60,566 bases of DNA from Chlamydiota bacterium (GCA_016178055.1 JACOUC010000001.1:1-60566), one strand, 5' to 3'; positions 1 to 9,354 are shown, numbered from the stretch's first letter. Made by a program: numbers and translations. The notes: generated by a model from the letters alone, not told the origin.

Positions 1-138
1 AATTCCCCTTACCGAAGCCACGGATCGTCCATCGCTTTTATATACCGTCAAAATTGAGTGAGGCTTACTGAAGAGCCGTATGCGGAAAATCCGCACGTAC
101 GGTTCCGTGAGGGGCATTGAAATATATGTCTACTCGAC
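1..138 (+). mobile_element. Group II intron, 3' end (domains V and VI)
   Basis: Positions 73-105 fold as a classic domain V. GAGCCGTA (73-80) pairs with TACGGTTC (98-105), a two-base CG bulge lies at 96-97, an upper TGCGG/CCGCA stem follows, and the catalytic AGC triad is at 74-76. Positions 107-135 fold as domain VI: GAG plus GGGCAT pair with ATGTCT and CTC, leaving a bulged branch-point A at 132. The intron should end with the AC at 137-138, the usual AY end six bases past the branch A. The body and any reverse transcriptase lie left of the window. The 3' exon can be read as the last 17 codons of an ORF ending with TAA at 189-191, so the intron may have entered the end of an upstream gene. 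That reading is inference. Confidence 0.88.
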
Positions 139-201
139 AAAAAGCAAAAACCAGTTCAAAGGTTAAAAACTTAAGAGTTCGTCAAAATTAAAAGGTTTGC
201 T

Positions 202-2073
202 ATGGCCATTAAAATGAATGAAGAAATTTTGTCGCCTAAGACAAAACCTAAAAAAGTAGTGTCCTCCATCACAGTCAGATTTGCAGGCGATTCAGGGGAT
301 GGAATGCAATTGACTGGGGATCAGTTTACCGATACAACCGCAGTGATGGGAAACGATTTCGCAACATTCCCAGACTATCCTGCTGAAATTCGAGCGCCTC
401 AGGGAACCCTGCCAGGCGTCTCCAGTTTTCAAATTCAATTTTCCGATACCGTTATTTTTACACCTGGCGACCTTGCCGATGTTCTTGTAGCCATGAATCC
501 AGCTGCCCTGAAGGTTAATTTAGGTAATGTAAAAAAGGGCGGATTAATGATTTTGAATGAAAATTCTTTTGATGAAGAGCATTTAAAGAAGGCCGCTTGG
601 AAGTCAAATCCTTTTGAAGGAGAAACCTTAAAAGACTATCAGATTTTAAAGGTTCCACTGACAGACCTGACCCGCAATGCCCTTAAAGACCATTCTTTAA
701 AGGGAGCAGAAATTGATCGATGTAAAAACTTTTTTGCTTTGGGGATGATGTTTTGGCTTTATGATCGCAATTTAGATCATACCATTCAATGGATTCAATC
801 CAAATTTTCCAAGCGACCTGAAATTGTGGCTGCGAATGTCGTAACCCTGAAGGCCGGTTATTATTATGCGGATATTGTGGAAGCCTTGCCAACCCAGATT
901 CAAGTCAAGAAAGCTCAATTAGAACCTGGCATTTATCGAAAGGTTACTGGAAATGAGGCAACAGCCATCGGTTTAGTAACTGCAGCTCATTTGGCTGGAA
1001 AAACATTATTTTATGGGTCTTATCCTATTACTCCTGCAAGTTCGATTCTTCACGAGCTTGCAAAATATAAAAAATTTGGAGTTAAAACATTTCAGGCCGA
1101 AGATGAAATCGCAGCCATTGGTTCCGCCATTGGGGCTTCTTTTGGAGGGGCCATTGGGGTTACGGGAACCAGTGGCCCTGGAATGTGTTTAAAAGCAGAA
1201 GCACTCAATTTAGCTGTGATGGTGGAATTGCCTTTAATTATCATGGATATTCAAAGAGCAGGCCCAAGTACAGGGATGCCGACTAAGACAGAGCAGGGAG
1301 ATCTTTTGCAAGCGATGTATGGCCGAAACAGTGATTCTCCTCTGGCGATTGTCGCCCCTAAAACACCTTCCGATTGTTTTTACATGATTATTGAAGCAGT
1401 CCGAATGGCTGTAAAGTATATGACACCTGTGATTTTTTTGTCGGAAGGCTATTTGGCTGAAGCGGCTGAGCCCTGGAAACTTCCAGAATTAGAAAGTCTT
1501 CCAAAGATTGAAATTACTCATCCGAAGGCAGGCAAAGATCCCTTCATGCCTTATCAACGAAATCCTGAAACTTTAGCGAGACCCTGGGCTATTCCTGGAA
1601 CACCTGGATTGGAGCATAGGGTGGGAGGGCTGTCAAAAGCAGATTTAACAGGGGCCGTGAGCTATGATCCTGAAAATCATCAAAAGATGATTCAACTTCG
1701 TGCAGAGAAAATTCAAAAAATTGCTCAAGATATTCCGGATATGACTATTGAAGGACCTGCTTCTGGAAAACTATTGGTCTTGGGATGGGGTGGGACCTAT
1801 GGGGCTATTTATCAGGCTTTAAAAGAGATGGAAGGAGAGGGTCAAAAAGTTTCGCATGCTCATCTGGGCTACATTCATCCTTTTCCAAAAAATTTAGAAT
1901 TTATTTTGAAGTTTTTTGAAACAATTTTGGTGCCAGAGCTGAATATGGGACAACTCATCATGCTCTTACGTAACCGTTTTCCAAAAATGAACTGGGTCGG
2001 GTTTAATAAAATGAAGGGTCATCCCTTTACTGTCGCTGAAATGACCGAAAAAATGAAGGAACTATTATTATGA
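202..2073 (+). CDS. korA: 2-oxoacid:ferredoxin oxidoreductase, fused gamma-alpha subunit
   Basis: With the next gene this forms a TPP enzyme that oxidatively decarboxylates a 2-oxoacid (2-oxoglutarate by similarity) to the acyl-CoA and reduces ferredoxin. Residues about 22-230 are the gamma domain, with a glycine-rich GDSGDGMQLTGDQF loop. The alpha (pyrimidine-binding) domain starts near residue 250 with the typical GSYPITPASSI stretch. The C-terminal domain is transketolase-like. At 623 residues this is the normal length for fused KorA. The start has AAAGG (190-194) eight bases upstream. The stop overlaps the korB start by four bases (ATGA), indicating translational coupling. Substrate choice between 2-oxoglutarate and other 2-oxoacids is not proven by sequence alone. 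Confidence 0.93.
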   Translation: MAIKMNEEILSPKTKPKKVVSSITVRFAGDSGDGMQLTGDQFTDTTAVMGNDFATFPDYPAEIRAPQGTLPGVSSFQIQFSDTVIFTPGDLADVLVAMNPAALKVNLGNVKKGGLMILNENSFDEEHLKKAAWKSNPFEGETLKDYQILKVPLTDLTRNALKDHSLKGAEIDRCKNFFALGMMFWLYDRNLDHTIQWIQSKFSKRPEIVAANVVTLKAGYYYADIVEALPTQIQVKKAQLEPGIYRKVTGNEATAIGLVTAAHLAGKTLFYGSYPITPASSILHELAKYKKFGVKTFQAEDEIAAIGSAIGASFGGAIGVTGTSGPGMCLKAEALNLAVMVELPLIIMDIQRAGPSTGMPTKTEQGDLLQAMYGRNSDSPLAIVAPKTPSDCFYMIIEAVRMAVKYMTPVIFLSEGYLAEAAEPWKLPELESLPKIEITHPKAGKDPFMPYQRNPETLARPWAIPGTPGLEHRVGGLSKADLTGAVSYDPENHQKMIQLRAEKIQKIAQDIPDMTIEGPASGKLLVLGWGGTYGAIYQALKEMEGEGQKVSHAHLGYIHPFPKNLEFILKFFETILVPELNMGQLIMLLRNRFPKMNWVGFNKMKGHPFTVAEMTEKMKELLL

Positions 2074-3092
2074 GTACAAGTACAGCTTTAAAAAAACCGT
2101 ATACAAAAGAAAATTTTGTTTCAGGACAAGAAGTCAGGTGGTGTCCAGGTTGTGGTGACTATTCCATTCTTGCAACCATGCAAAGGACCTTGGCAAAATT
2201 TGATCTTCCCATTGAGAATTATGTCATTGTTTCAGGGATTGGCTGCTCTAGCCGATTTCCCTATTATATGAATACCTATGGGTTTCACACCATTCATGGA
2301 CGTGCACCTACGATTGCAACAGGGCTTAAGTGTGTTAATCCAGACTTGTCCATTTGGGTGATCACAGGGGATGGGGATGGTTTAAGTATTGGTGGAAATC
2401 ATTTGATTCACTGCATGCGTAGAAACGTCGATTTAAATATTCTTTTGGTTAATAATCGAATCTATGGTTTAACTAAAGGGCAATATTCTCCGACTTCTGA
2501 AATTGGCAAGGTTACAAAATCAACCCCCTATGGATCCATTGATTATCCGATTAATGCGTTGTGTATTGCGATTGCATCGGAGGCCACTTTTATTGCTCGA
2601 ACCTTGGATACGGATCCGGCGCATATGAGCTATATCATGGAGCGGGCGGCCAACCATAAAGGAGTTTCCTTTATCGAAATTTATCAAAATTGCATTATTT
2701 TTAATGATAAAACACACGTACCTGTGACAGGGCGTGAGACACGGGATGATCGCATGGTTTATCTTGAACATGGGAAACCTCTTATTTTTGGAAAGAAAAA
2801 AGATAAGGCGATAGAAATCAAGGGACTTCAACCTGAAGTGGTTGATTTAGCCAAGGTGAGTCCAAATGAACTTTTGATTCATAATGAAAAAGATCCCAAT
2901 CCTCATTACTCTTATTTGCTGACTCAGATGGATTATCCTGAAATGCCCGTTCCCTTTGGCGTTTTTCGGCAGATTGAAAAACCAACCTATGATGAGATGA
3001 TGGAAAATCAAATTAAGGAAATCATCCGAACCAAAGGGAAGGGAGAATTAAAGGATTTAATTTACGGAAACAATACTTGGAAGGTAGAGTAA
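2070..3092 (+). CDS. korB: 2-oxoacid:ferredoxin oxidoreductase, beta subunit
   Basis: This is the TPP-binding and Fe-S partner of the preceding subunit. The N-terminal WCPGCGDYSIL motif supplies cluster cysteines, and a further cysteine lies in SGIGCSSRFP. The TPP/Mg motif is GDGDGLSIGGNH followed by an NN pair (VNNRIYGLTKGQ). At 340 residues it is full length. No separate delta/ferredoxin subunit is seen downstream, in line with two-gene Kor enzymes that use free ferredoxin. It is probably co-transcribed with the CBS protein 55 bases downstream. Confidence 0.93.
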   Translation: MSTSTALKKPYTKENFVSGQEVRWCPGCGDYSILATMQRTLAKFDLPIENYVIVSGIGCSSRFPYYMNTYGFHTIHGRAPTIATGLKCVNPDLSIWVITGDGDGLSIGGNHLIHCMRRNVDLNILLVNNRIYGLTKGQYSPTSEIGKVTKSTPYGSIDYPINALCIAIASEATFIARTLDTDPAHMSYIMERAANHKGVSFIEIYQNCIIFNDKTHVPVTGRETRDDRMVYLEHGKPLIFGKKKDKAIEIKGLQPEVVDLAKVSPNELLIHNEKDPNPHYSYLLTQMDYPEMPVPFGVFRQIEKPTYDEMMENQIKEIIRTKGKGELKDLIYGNNTWKVE

Positions 3093-3147
3093 CTAAACTG
3101 CCAAAGGCAAAATAAGCCTGTAACTAAAGGGCCTCGGAGGTGGTGGG

Positions 3148-3675
3148 ATGAAATGCTCAACGTGTGGTCATGAAAATATTGCGGGGGAGGATCGCTGCGA
3201 TCATTGTCTCCACTCTTTAATGCAGAGGGACCTTCCTCGGCCTAAGAAAGATGATCGTTTTCAAACCGTCATAATGACAGCTCCCATTTCAGATCTTTTG
3301 ACGGGAAAAGACCTGTTGGTCGCAAGCCCCAGCGATACTCTTCAAAAAATCGTAAATATTTTTCAAGATGAAAAGAAAGATTGCGTCTTGGTTTATAAAA
3401 AGAAAAAATTGGTTGGAATCTTAAGTTTTAGAGATTTGTTGTGGAAGGTTGCTGGAAAAATTCAAGATCTTTCAAAAGCCAAGGTAGAATCCTTTATGAC
3501 TCCCAACCCAGAATATGTCAGGGGAAATGACCCCATTGCCTATGTGGTCAACAAAATGGCTTTGGGTGGCTTCCGACATGTCCCTGTCCTTCAAGAGGAT
3601 GGCGCCCCTTTAAGCATTATCTCTATCAAAGATGTTTTGAGTTATTTGTCCAAGAGGGATAAAAACCGTTCATGA
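3148..3675 (+). CDS. Zinc-ribbon + CBS-pair protein
   Basis: Residues 3-20 form a zinc ribbon (CSTCG ... CDHC). Two CBS motifs follow (about residues 45-105 and 112-172), which usually bind adenosine nucleotides and regulate a partner. There is no catalytic domain. It follows korB closely, so it may sense energy state for the oxidoreductase; that role is inference. The start is preceded by GGAGGTGGTGGG, an unusually long purine-rich ribosome binding site that matches the arms of the inverted repeats upstream of cysA and purD. No complementary arm is visible here. Confidence 0.8.
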   Translation: MKCSTCGHENIAGEDRCDHCLHSLMQRDLPRPKKDDRFQTVIMTAPISDLLTGKDLLVASPSDTLQKIVNIFQDEKKDCVLVYKKKKLVGILSFRDLLWKVAGKIQDLSKAKVESFMTPNPEYVRGNDPIAYVVNKMALGGFRHVPVLQEDGAPLSIISIKDVLSYLSKRDKNRS

Positions 3676-3808
3676 AAACGCAGTGTACAGCGTTTAGGAA
3701 AAACTCTAGCCTCACAGAACTGAACAGTGCACACTATTTTTATGACTGTATTTAACGCCTCAAGCTTTTTCCTTGGACTTTAAACATTAAGCCTTGAACT
3801 GTTTTATT

Positions 3809-3892
3809 TGGGCAGAGAGGGAATCGAACCCTCATGAGGTTGCCCCCATAGGTTTTTGAGACCTACGCGTCTGCCAGTTCCGCCATCTGCCC
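3809..3892 (-). tRNA. tRNA-Leu (anticodon CAA)
   Basis: The minus strand folds as a class II tRNA. The 7-bp acceptor stem is GGGCAGA/TCTGCCC with discriminator A at 3809. The anticodon stem TAGGT/ACCTA encloses loop CTCAAAA with anticodon CAA. A variable arm and a GGTTCGATTCC T-arm follow. The 3' CCA is not encoded. Confidence 0.95.
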
Positions 3893-3944
3893 GTTATTAT
3901 CTCGATAAGGGATACATAATCTCGTTCTCCCTTAACGAATAACG
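3892..3944. repeat. Imperfect inverted repeat upstream of tRNA-Leu
   Basis: CGTTATT at 3892-3898 and TAAGGGA nearby reappear as the inverse complement in the stretch ending AACGAATAACG at 3944. The two arms differ by a four-base insertion and one substitution. It abuts the 5' end of the tRNA on the minus strand. It could be a remnant of a small palindromic element. Confidence 0.45.
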
Positions 3945-4035
3945 CCTCATAAAGTATCAAATAAAAGGGTTGTGTCAACCATAATTCTTTTGTTACTTTG
4001 TTCCTGCTTTTGATTTTAACCAGTAGGAGTTATTG

Positions 4036-6219
4036 ATGAACGATATAATTGAAACGTTACTTAAAGATTTAAATCCTGCTCAAAAACAAGCGGTTGAGTC
4101 AACCGAAGGCCCACTTTTAATTTTAGCTGGAGCCGGAAGCGGGAAAACGCGTGTGATTACTTACCGGATTGCTTATCTATTAAGTTTAGGGATTGATCCT
4201 AGCCGGATTTTGGCGGTGACCTTTACAAATAAGGCTGCAGAGGAAATGTCTAAACGGGTGAAGCGACTTGTAGAAGAAACTCCTGCTTTACAAATCAGGT
4301 CTTCGGACGGACTCTGGATTGGGACTTTTCATTCAACTTGCGTCAAAATTTTGAGGCGTCAGATTGAACGACTCGGCTATCGCAATGATTTTATGATTTA
4401 TGATAATCAAGACCAAATGCATGTCGTGAAGGAGTGCCTTAAAAAATTAAATATGAGCGATAAGGAGTTTCGACCTCAGTTTATTTTAGGCCATATCAGT
4501 GGAGCCAAAAATCAGCTTTTAGATTCTAAAGCTTATCAGCAGTCTATTGGAAGTTTTTTTGAGCAAAAGGTTTCGGAGGTTTATACGCTTTATCAAAAAC
4601 TTTTAAAATCAAATAATGCTCTCGATTTTGATGACTTAATTTTAAATACGGTGGTTTTATTTTCTCAACATCCTGAGGTGTTGAAACTTTATCAAGACCG
4701 ATTTCAATATATTATGATTGATGAGTATCAGGATACGAATCATGCCCAATACCGACTCATTAATTTGTTGGCAGCCGTTCATCAGAATATTTGTGTCGTT
4801 GGGGATCCCGATCAGGCGATTTATCGATGGAGAGGGGCCGATTTCAAAAATCTTTTAAATTTTGAAGATGACTATTCTAATTGCACTGAAGTTGTTTTGG
4901 ATGAAAATTATCGCTCGACACAAAATATTCTGAATGCCTCAAATCACTTGATTCGCTTTAACCGTCAGAGAAAGGAAAAAAATCTTTGGACTCAGCAAGC
5001 TCCAGGAGCGCTTATCTCCTATTTCAATGGTTCCAATGAACATGAAGAGGTTGATTTTGTGATTAATTCAATCGAACGACTTAAAAGACAAGGGGAATTT
5101 AGCTATCAGGATATGGTTGTTTTTTACAGGACTCATGCGCAATCTCGTGTGTTTGAAGATGGCTTAAGGAGATCAGGGATTCCTTATCAGATTGTTGGAG
5201 GCTTAAGTTTTTATCAACGTAAAGAAATTAAAGATATGGTGGCCTATTTAAGACTGATTGAGGGCTTTGGGGATTCGGTGAGTTTTAAACGGGTGGTGAA
5301 TGTTCCTCCGCGGGGAATTGGGGAAGCCACAATCGAAAAACTCGAGAAGTGGCGAAGTGAGATGGGGGTTAGTCTTTTAGAGGCCGCTCTGCGATCCCGC
5401 GAAGTTGAATCGTTAAGCTCAAAGACACGTCAGACCCTGGAGAGTTTTGCCCAATTAATCAATAAATTTAAAGAACTTAAAGAGACCCTTTCCCCACCTG
5501 CGCTGATGACGCAATGGGTGGAAGAAATTCATTATTTTGAAGAGGCGCAAAAAAGTGATCCTCTCACAGCGGAGGGAAGAATTGATAATATTAAAGAGTT
5601 TGTTTCTTTTGCTCAGGAGTATGTCCTTGATTTTGAATCACCCACTTTAGGTGGATTTTTAGAAGGAATCAGTTTGGTTTCCAATATGGATCAGTGGGCG
5701 GATGAAGGTGAAAAATTAACTTTAATGACCCTTCATTCGGCCAAAGGACTTGAATTTTCAATTGCTTTTATTGTGGGACTGGAGGAAGGAATTTTCCCTC
5801 ATGCAAGTTCTGGGTTTGATGAAGATGAGTTAGAAGAAGAAAGAAGACTTCTTTATGTAGGGATGACACGCGCCAAAAATCGTTTATCTCTTTCCTCTGT
5901 GAATAGCCGAATGATTTATGGTCGAAGGGCCGCGTCAAATCCTTCCAGATTTTTAAGTGAGCTTCCCAGTGAGTTGATTGAACGGGTGAGCCTCTATGCG
6001 CATGATTTCATGGCTCATGAAGCCTCATCGGTCGGAATTCCTTCTAAGAAGGAGTTTGAATATATTGCAGGCAAAAAGGTTTTACATGCGGTTTTTGGAA
6101 TAGGAGAAGTTCTCGAGACAGAAGGGGAAGGGGATGATGTCAAGGTTCGGGTGGCTTTTGATAAAAACAGTTCCTCCAAATGGCTCATGGCCAAATATGC
6201 AAGGTTAACGCCGCTTTAA
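4036..6219 (+). CDS. pcrA: UvrD/PcrA-type superfamily 1 DNA helicase
   Basis: This is an ATP-dependent 3'-5' helicase used in excision and recombination repair. Visible SF1 motifs in order are GAGSGKTR (Walker A), FTNKAAEEM (Ia), DEYQDTN (II), GDPDQAIYRWRGAD (III), ENYRST (IV), LMTLHSAKGLEF (V) and YVGMTRAKNRL (VI). A C-terminal domain resembling the PcrA/UvrD tail ends the protein. ATG 4036 is chosen over the TTG one codon earlier because AGGAG (4025-4029) then sits six bases away. The gene stands alone and its 3' end overlaps the convergent btuF-like gene by 15 bases. The exact paralogue (UvrD, PcrA or Rep) cannot be told apart here. Confidence 0.92.
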   Translation: MNDIIETLLKDLNPAQKQAVESTEGPLLILAGAGSGKTRVITYRIAYLLSLGIDPSRILAVTFTNKAAEEMSKRVKRLVEETPALQIRSSDGLWIGTFHSTCVKILRRQIERLGYRNDFMIYDNQDQMHVVKECLKKLNMSDKEFRPQFILGHISGAKNQLLDSKAYQQSIGSFFEQKVSEVYTLYQKLLKSNNALDFDDLILNTVVLFSQHPEVLKLYQDRFQYIMIDEYQDTNHAQYRLINLLAAVHQNICVVGDPDQAIYRWRGADFKNLLNFEDDYSNCTEVVLDENYRSTQNILNASNHLIRFNRQRKEKNLWTQQAPGALISYFNGSNEHEEVDFVINSIERLKRQGEFSYQDMVVFYRTHAQSRVFEDGLRRSGIPYQIVGGLSFYQRKEIKDMVAYLRLIEGFGDSVSFKRVVNVPPRGIGEATIEKLEKWRSEMGVSLLEAALRSREVESLSSKTRQTLESFAQLINKFKELKETLSPPALMTQWVEEIHYFEEAQKSDPLTAEGRIDNIKEFVSFAQEYVLDFESPTLGGFLEGISLVSNMDQWADEGEKLTLMTLHSAKGLEFSIAFIVGLEEGIFPHASSGFDEDELEEERRLLYVGMTRAKNRLSLSSVNSRMIYGRRAASNPSRFLSELPSELIERVSLYAHDFMAHEASSVGIPSKKEFEYIAGKKVLHAVFGIGEVLETEGEGDDVKVRVAFDKNSSSKWLMAKYARLTPL

Positions 6220-7092
6220 GAATAATTCGGGGTGAATGATTTTTGCAAGAATCTCAATTCCTTCAACAATTCTAGGTCCAGGGCGGGCAAAGTAAGCATT
6301 GGCATCCACTGCAAAGACTTGATTTTTCTGGACAGCAGGAAGCTTTTGCCAGTGGGAATATTTTTTGAGAAGTGAACTTTGTTTAATCACTTGATCCAAA
6401 TTCATTCCACAGGGACTTAAAATAATAATTTCAGGGGCAAGGTCAAGGACGTCTTGCCAATCGATTCTTTTCGAGTCGCTGCCGTCTTGGGCAAGCGGGT
6501 CAAAACCTCCTGAAATTTTGATCATCTCACTGATCCAGTGCCCGCCATTATAAATGGGATCAAGCCATTCCATAAAGAACACTTTAGGACGCTCGATGAG
6601 GTGATCTGTAAACTCTTTAATTTTTTTTATTCTTTCTTGCAAAGATTGAACGAGTTCATTTGCTTTTTTTTCATGATTTATTGTTTGACCGACCTCCAAG
6701 ATATTTTTAAAAATGTCGTTTAGATTTTTAGGTGTGAGCCAAAGAATTTTAGGAGAATGGGGGAGAGATTTTAAACTTTGAGTCACTTCATTTCCGGAAG
6801 GGGCACAAACCTGACAAAGGTTTTGAGTGATGATGAGATCAGGGATGAGTTTTTTTAGCAAAAGTTCATCAACCTGATAGAGGCTTTTTCCTTTTCTGAG
6901 ATGTTGACTCACAAGGCGGTCAATTTCGTTTTGCTCAAGATGGGCAGTATCTAAATTTGCACGAACAACAATCGGCTTGGATTTTGCTTCAGGAGGGAAG
7001 TCGCATTCATGCGTTACCCCGACCAGTTGGTCACCTAGACCCAGACTGTAAACTATTTCTGTTGCACTGGGAAGAAAAGAGACAATGCGCAT
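6205..7092 (-). CDS. BtuF-like periplasmic-binding-fold protein
   Basis: The N-terminus MRIVSFLPSATEIVYSLG and the PDLIITQ...C.VCAPS and GDNxYF-like (VDANAYFARPGPR) stretches are typical of the cobalamin/Fe-siderophore binding-protein family. At 295 residues the length is normal. There is no signal peptide or lipobox, and no BtuC or BtuD is adjacent. It may therefore work in the cytoplasm or be an orphan binding protein. The corrinoid ligand is inferred from family similarity only. Confidence 0.75.
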   Translation of the reverse strand: MRIVSFLPSATEIVYSLGLGDQLVGVTHECDFPPEAKSKPIVVRANLDTAHLEQNEIDRLVSQHLRKGKSLYQVDELLLKKLIPDLIITQNLCQVCAPSGNEVTQSLKSLPHSPKILWLTPKNLNDIFKNILEVGQTINHEKKANELVQSLQERIKKIKEFTDHLIERPKVFFMEWLDPIYNGGHWISEMIKISGGFDPLAQDGSDSKRIDWQDVLDLAPEIIILSPCGMNLDQVIKQSSLLKKYSHWQKLPAVQKNQVFAVDANAYFARPGPRIVEGIEILAKIIHPELFLKRR

Positions 7093-7133
7093 ACCATGGG
7101 ATTATATCGTGAAATTTTGATGAATCATATAAA

Positions 7134-7520
7134 ATGTATGCGAAAAAGGAGGTCCGTACGAGTCAAGATCGAACATTGGTTTATTCAACGGATCCCCAGA
7201 AAAATCAAAAATGCCCAAAATGCAAATTTTTAATTTCTGAATGCACGTGTCAATCTCATCATCTGATTCGTTTAAGTAGTTTTACGGCTACCTTGAGAAT
7301 TGAAAAGGCTGGGCGGGGAGGAAAAACAGTAACGGTGATTGACCGTTTGCCTCGAGAAGAAAAATTTTTGAAGAATTTTGCACGAACCCTTAAAACACGA
7401 TGTGGCTCAGGAGGAACTTATCGAATTGAAAATGGTTTTGGTTTAGTTGAAATCCAAGGGGATAAACGCGATTTGATTCGCAGTATTTTTCAAAAAGAAG
7501 GAATTCAATATAAAGGTTAA
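7134..7520 (+). CDS. yciH: Translation initiation factor SUI1/eIF1 family protein
   Basis: Residues 55-128 match the SUI1 domain with the signature GGKTVTVI...L and CGSGGTYRIENG. The N-terminal CPKCKFLISECTC looks like a small metal knuckle found in bacterial YciH proteins. YciH influences start-codon fidelity on the ribosome. The start is uncertain: ATG 7134 has no clear ribosome binding site, while AAAAAGGAGG lies inside the frame at 7143-7152 and the next possible start, TTG 7176, is rather far from it. Confidence 0.85.
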   Translation: MYAKKEVRTSQDRTLVYSTDPQKNQKCPKCKFLISECTCQSHHLIRLSSFTATLRIEKAGRGGKTVTVIDRLPREEKFLKNFARTLKTRCGSGGTYRIENGFGLVEIQGDKRDLIRSIFQKEGIQYKG

Positions 7521-8629
7521 ATCGCCTCTAATAATTGTCCAACGACATAATCATTGAGCATCCAGCCTTTAGGAGTCAGTCGAATCTGATTTTTTCTTTT
7601 AATAAGTAGTTTTGCTTCAAGAAGGGGTTTGATTTGATCTGGGGTAAACCACGTGCTTTCGATTCCCTGAAGGGTTCTTGATTGTCGAATAATCTGATCC
7701 CGTTTTTTTGTTTCCTCTGTCGAGAAAGTTAGGATTTCTTCTTTTAGAAAAGGATTGGAAAGATAATTTTTAAGGCTAGAGGTATTGAGGGTATATTGAT
7801 CGTTGTCAAATGATGTTGCGGAAAGGCCAAACCCTAAATAGGGTTTTCCTTCCCAAAATCTTAAATGATGAAGACATTCATAACCCCTTTTTGCCCAATT
7901 AGAAATTTCATAATGAAGAAAGTTTGTTTTTTCAAGCATTGCACAAAGATGCTCGTAAAAGAGAGAAGAAGTTTCTTCATTCATTTCTAAAAATTGACCT
8001 TTTTCATGTTCCCGCATAAACTGGGTTCCTTCTTCTAAGGTCAAGAAATAGCAGGAAAGATGTTGAGGATCAAATTGTTGAGCAATGGATATATTTTGTT
8101 GAAGTGACTGAAGCGTTTGTCCTGGAATGGCCATCATAAAATCAAAATTCAGGTTTTGAATACCCGTTTCTTTGAGAAGAGAAATTTTCTTTTGAACTTC
8201 TTGGGCCGTGTAACCTCGTCGGAGAACTTTAAGTTCATCCTCTTGAAAGCTCTGAACTCCCACTGAAAAGCGATTAAATCTCAATTGAATAAGTCCCTTG
8301 ATGTAATCTTCGGATATAAGGTTCGGATGAAGCTCAATGGTTATTTCTTTGAGCATTTTTAAGGATGCATTATGGTGGAAAAGAGAATTCATGATTTTTT
8401 CAATCTCTTCCAGCTGAAGCAAATTTGAAGTTCCTCCTCCCATGTAAACAGTTTCAATATTAAGCTTATCTCTTTCGCTTAAGCGACCTTCAATTTCTTT
8501 GCAGAGTTGATGAACATAGTCTGAAATGGTTGATCGATGGCGAACCCCTGTTTTAAACGCACAAAATGGACACTTTGACGAACAGAAGGGAATATGAATA
8601 TAAATATGATCTGTATTTTGGTTTTTCAT
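7517..8629 (-). CDS. hemW: HemW-type radical SAM protein
   Basis: A CSSKCPFC motif near residue 16 (CxxxCxxC) binds the radical-SAM cluster. GGGTSNLL, VGVQSFQ and the C-terminal HemN/HemW domain follow. At 370 residues it is HemW length rather than full coproporphyrinogen dehydrogenase. HemW is regarded as a heme chaperone, which suits a genome with a full cytochrome c maturation operon at 32-43 kb. It is the last gene of a minus-strand run after vapBC, and its stop overlaps the convergent yciH stop by four bases. Confidence 0.88.
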   Translation of the reverse strand: MKNQNTDHIYIHIPFCSSKCPFCAFKTGVRHRSTISDYVHQLCKEIEGRLSERDKLNIETVYMGGGTSNLLQLEEIEKIMNSLFHHNASLKMLKEITIELHPNLISEDYIKGLIQLRFNRFSVGVQSFQEDELKVLRRGYTAQEVQKKISLLKETGIQNLNFDFMMAIPGQTLQSLQQNISIAQQFDPQHLSCYFLTLEEGTQFMREHEKGQFLEMNEETSSLFYEHLCAMLEKTNFLHYEISNWAKRGYECLHHLRFWEGKPYLGFGLSATSFDNDQYTLNTSSLKNYLSNPFLKEEILTFSTEETKKRDQIIRQSRTLQGIESTWFTPDQIKPLLEAKLLIKRKNQIRLTPKGWMLNDYVVGQLLEAI

Positions 8630-8660
8630 AGAGACAATGTCGAGTTTTATCGACGTGCAA

Positions 8661-9080
8661 TTAGGATGACACGATTTTTAGAAAAGCATATTTTGAAAAA
8701 TCTGAATCCCGTGTAAAAATTTCTTTAATTCCGTTGTAGCGTAAACAAAGTGCAATTCTTGCATCAAAAATCTCATTGCCTCGTAAGGTTGGAATTTCAT
8801 CTGTGAGGGTTTTAAGTTCAATCCACCAGTCCTCAGATTCTTCTAAAATTCTAATTTGAAAGCTTTCAACCCATTCGCTCACTAAATCAATTGCGGGGTC
8901 TAGGTCCAAAGGTAAAGGAAAGACACGTTGGTGAGTAAGAAGTCTTAAAATTTCGGCAATATTGGTGCCTGTGGTGACCAAGGGAGAATGGACTTTAGAA
9001 AACCAATGCCGTATCTTAGAATGGTCTTTTTGTGATTTAACGAGATAATCAACAATGACATTGGTATCAAGCGCGATCAT
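8661..9080 (-). CDS. vapC: VapC-type PIN-domain toxin
   Basis: This 139-residue PIN ribonuclease has acidic residues in the usual places: ALDTNVIVDYL at the N-terminus, NIAEILR in the middle, and EIFDARIALC and TRDSDF near the end. It overlaps the upstream antitoxin gene by 14 bases, the normal arrangement of a VapBC pair. Targets are usually tRNA or rRNA, but cannot be predicted here. Confidence 0.88.
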   Translation of the reverse strand: MIALDTNVIVDYLVKSQKDHSKIRHWFSKVHSPLVTTGTNIAEILRLLTHQRVFPLPLDLDPAIDLVSEWVESFQIRILEESEDWWIELKTLTDEIPTLRGNEIFDARIALCLRYNGIKEIFTRDSDFSKYAFLKIVSS

Positions 9081-9309
9081 GGTCTAAAAGATCCATCCAA
9101 TCCCGGCGAGATTTAAGATTGATGCTTGAAGGTCCACCTAAATCAACAGGTTTCACAGGGTGTCTGGGATGGTGTTTGCTCCTTCGTAGAGATTCCCATC
9201 CAACTCTAGCCCAGAAACTGATGGTTTCACTTAAAGTTTTTCCTTCTCTGTGGGCTTCTTTCTGAGCTGCCCGGAAAAGACGATCTTCAATGATCAGACT
9301 TGTTTTCAT
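9067..9309 (-). CDS. vapB: VapB-type antitoxin
   Basis: This 80-residue protein has an N-terminal ribbon-helix-helix-like segment (KTSLIIEDRLFRAAQKEAHREGKTLSETI) and a basic C-terminal tail that would wrap the toxin. It is immediately upstream of and overlapping the PIN toxin gene. A perfect 14-bp palindrome just upstream (9322-9335) is a likely autoregulatory operator. Confidence 0.82.
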   Translation of the reverse strand: MKTSLIIEDRLFRAAQKEAHREGKTLSETISFWARVGWESLRRSKHHPRHPVKPVDLGGPSSINLKSRRDWMDLLDHDRA

Positions 9310-9321
9310 ATTCTTAACTAT

Positions 9322-9335
9322 AGAATATATATTCT
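9322..9335. promoter_or_regulatory. Palindromic operator upstream of vapBC
   Basis: AGAATATATATTCT is a perfect 14-bp palindrome 13 bases upstream of the vapB ATG. Toxin-antitoxin complexes typically bind such sites to repress their own operon. Confidence 0.55.
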
Positions 9336-9354
9336 TATAAAGTCAATAATGATA

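Noticed and set aside
7143-7178. TTG 7176 as the yciH start
   Set aside because: The internal AAAAAGGAGG is 23 bases away, too far for a normal site; the ATG at 7134 is kept with low certainty.
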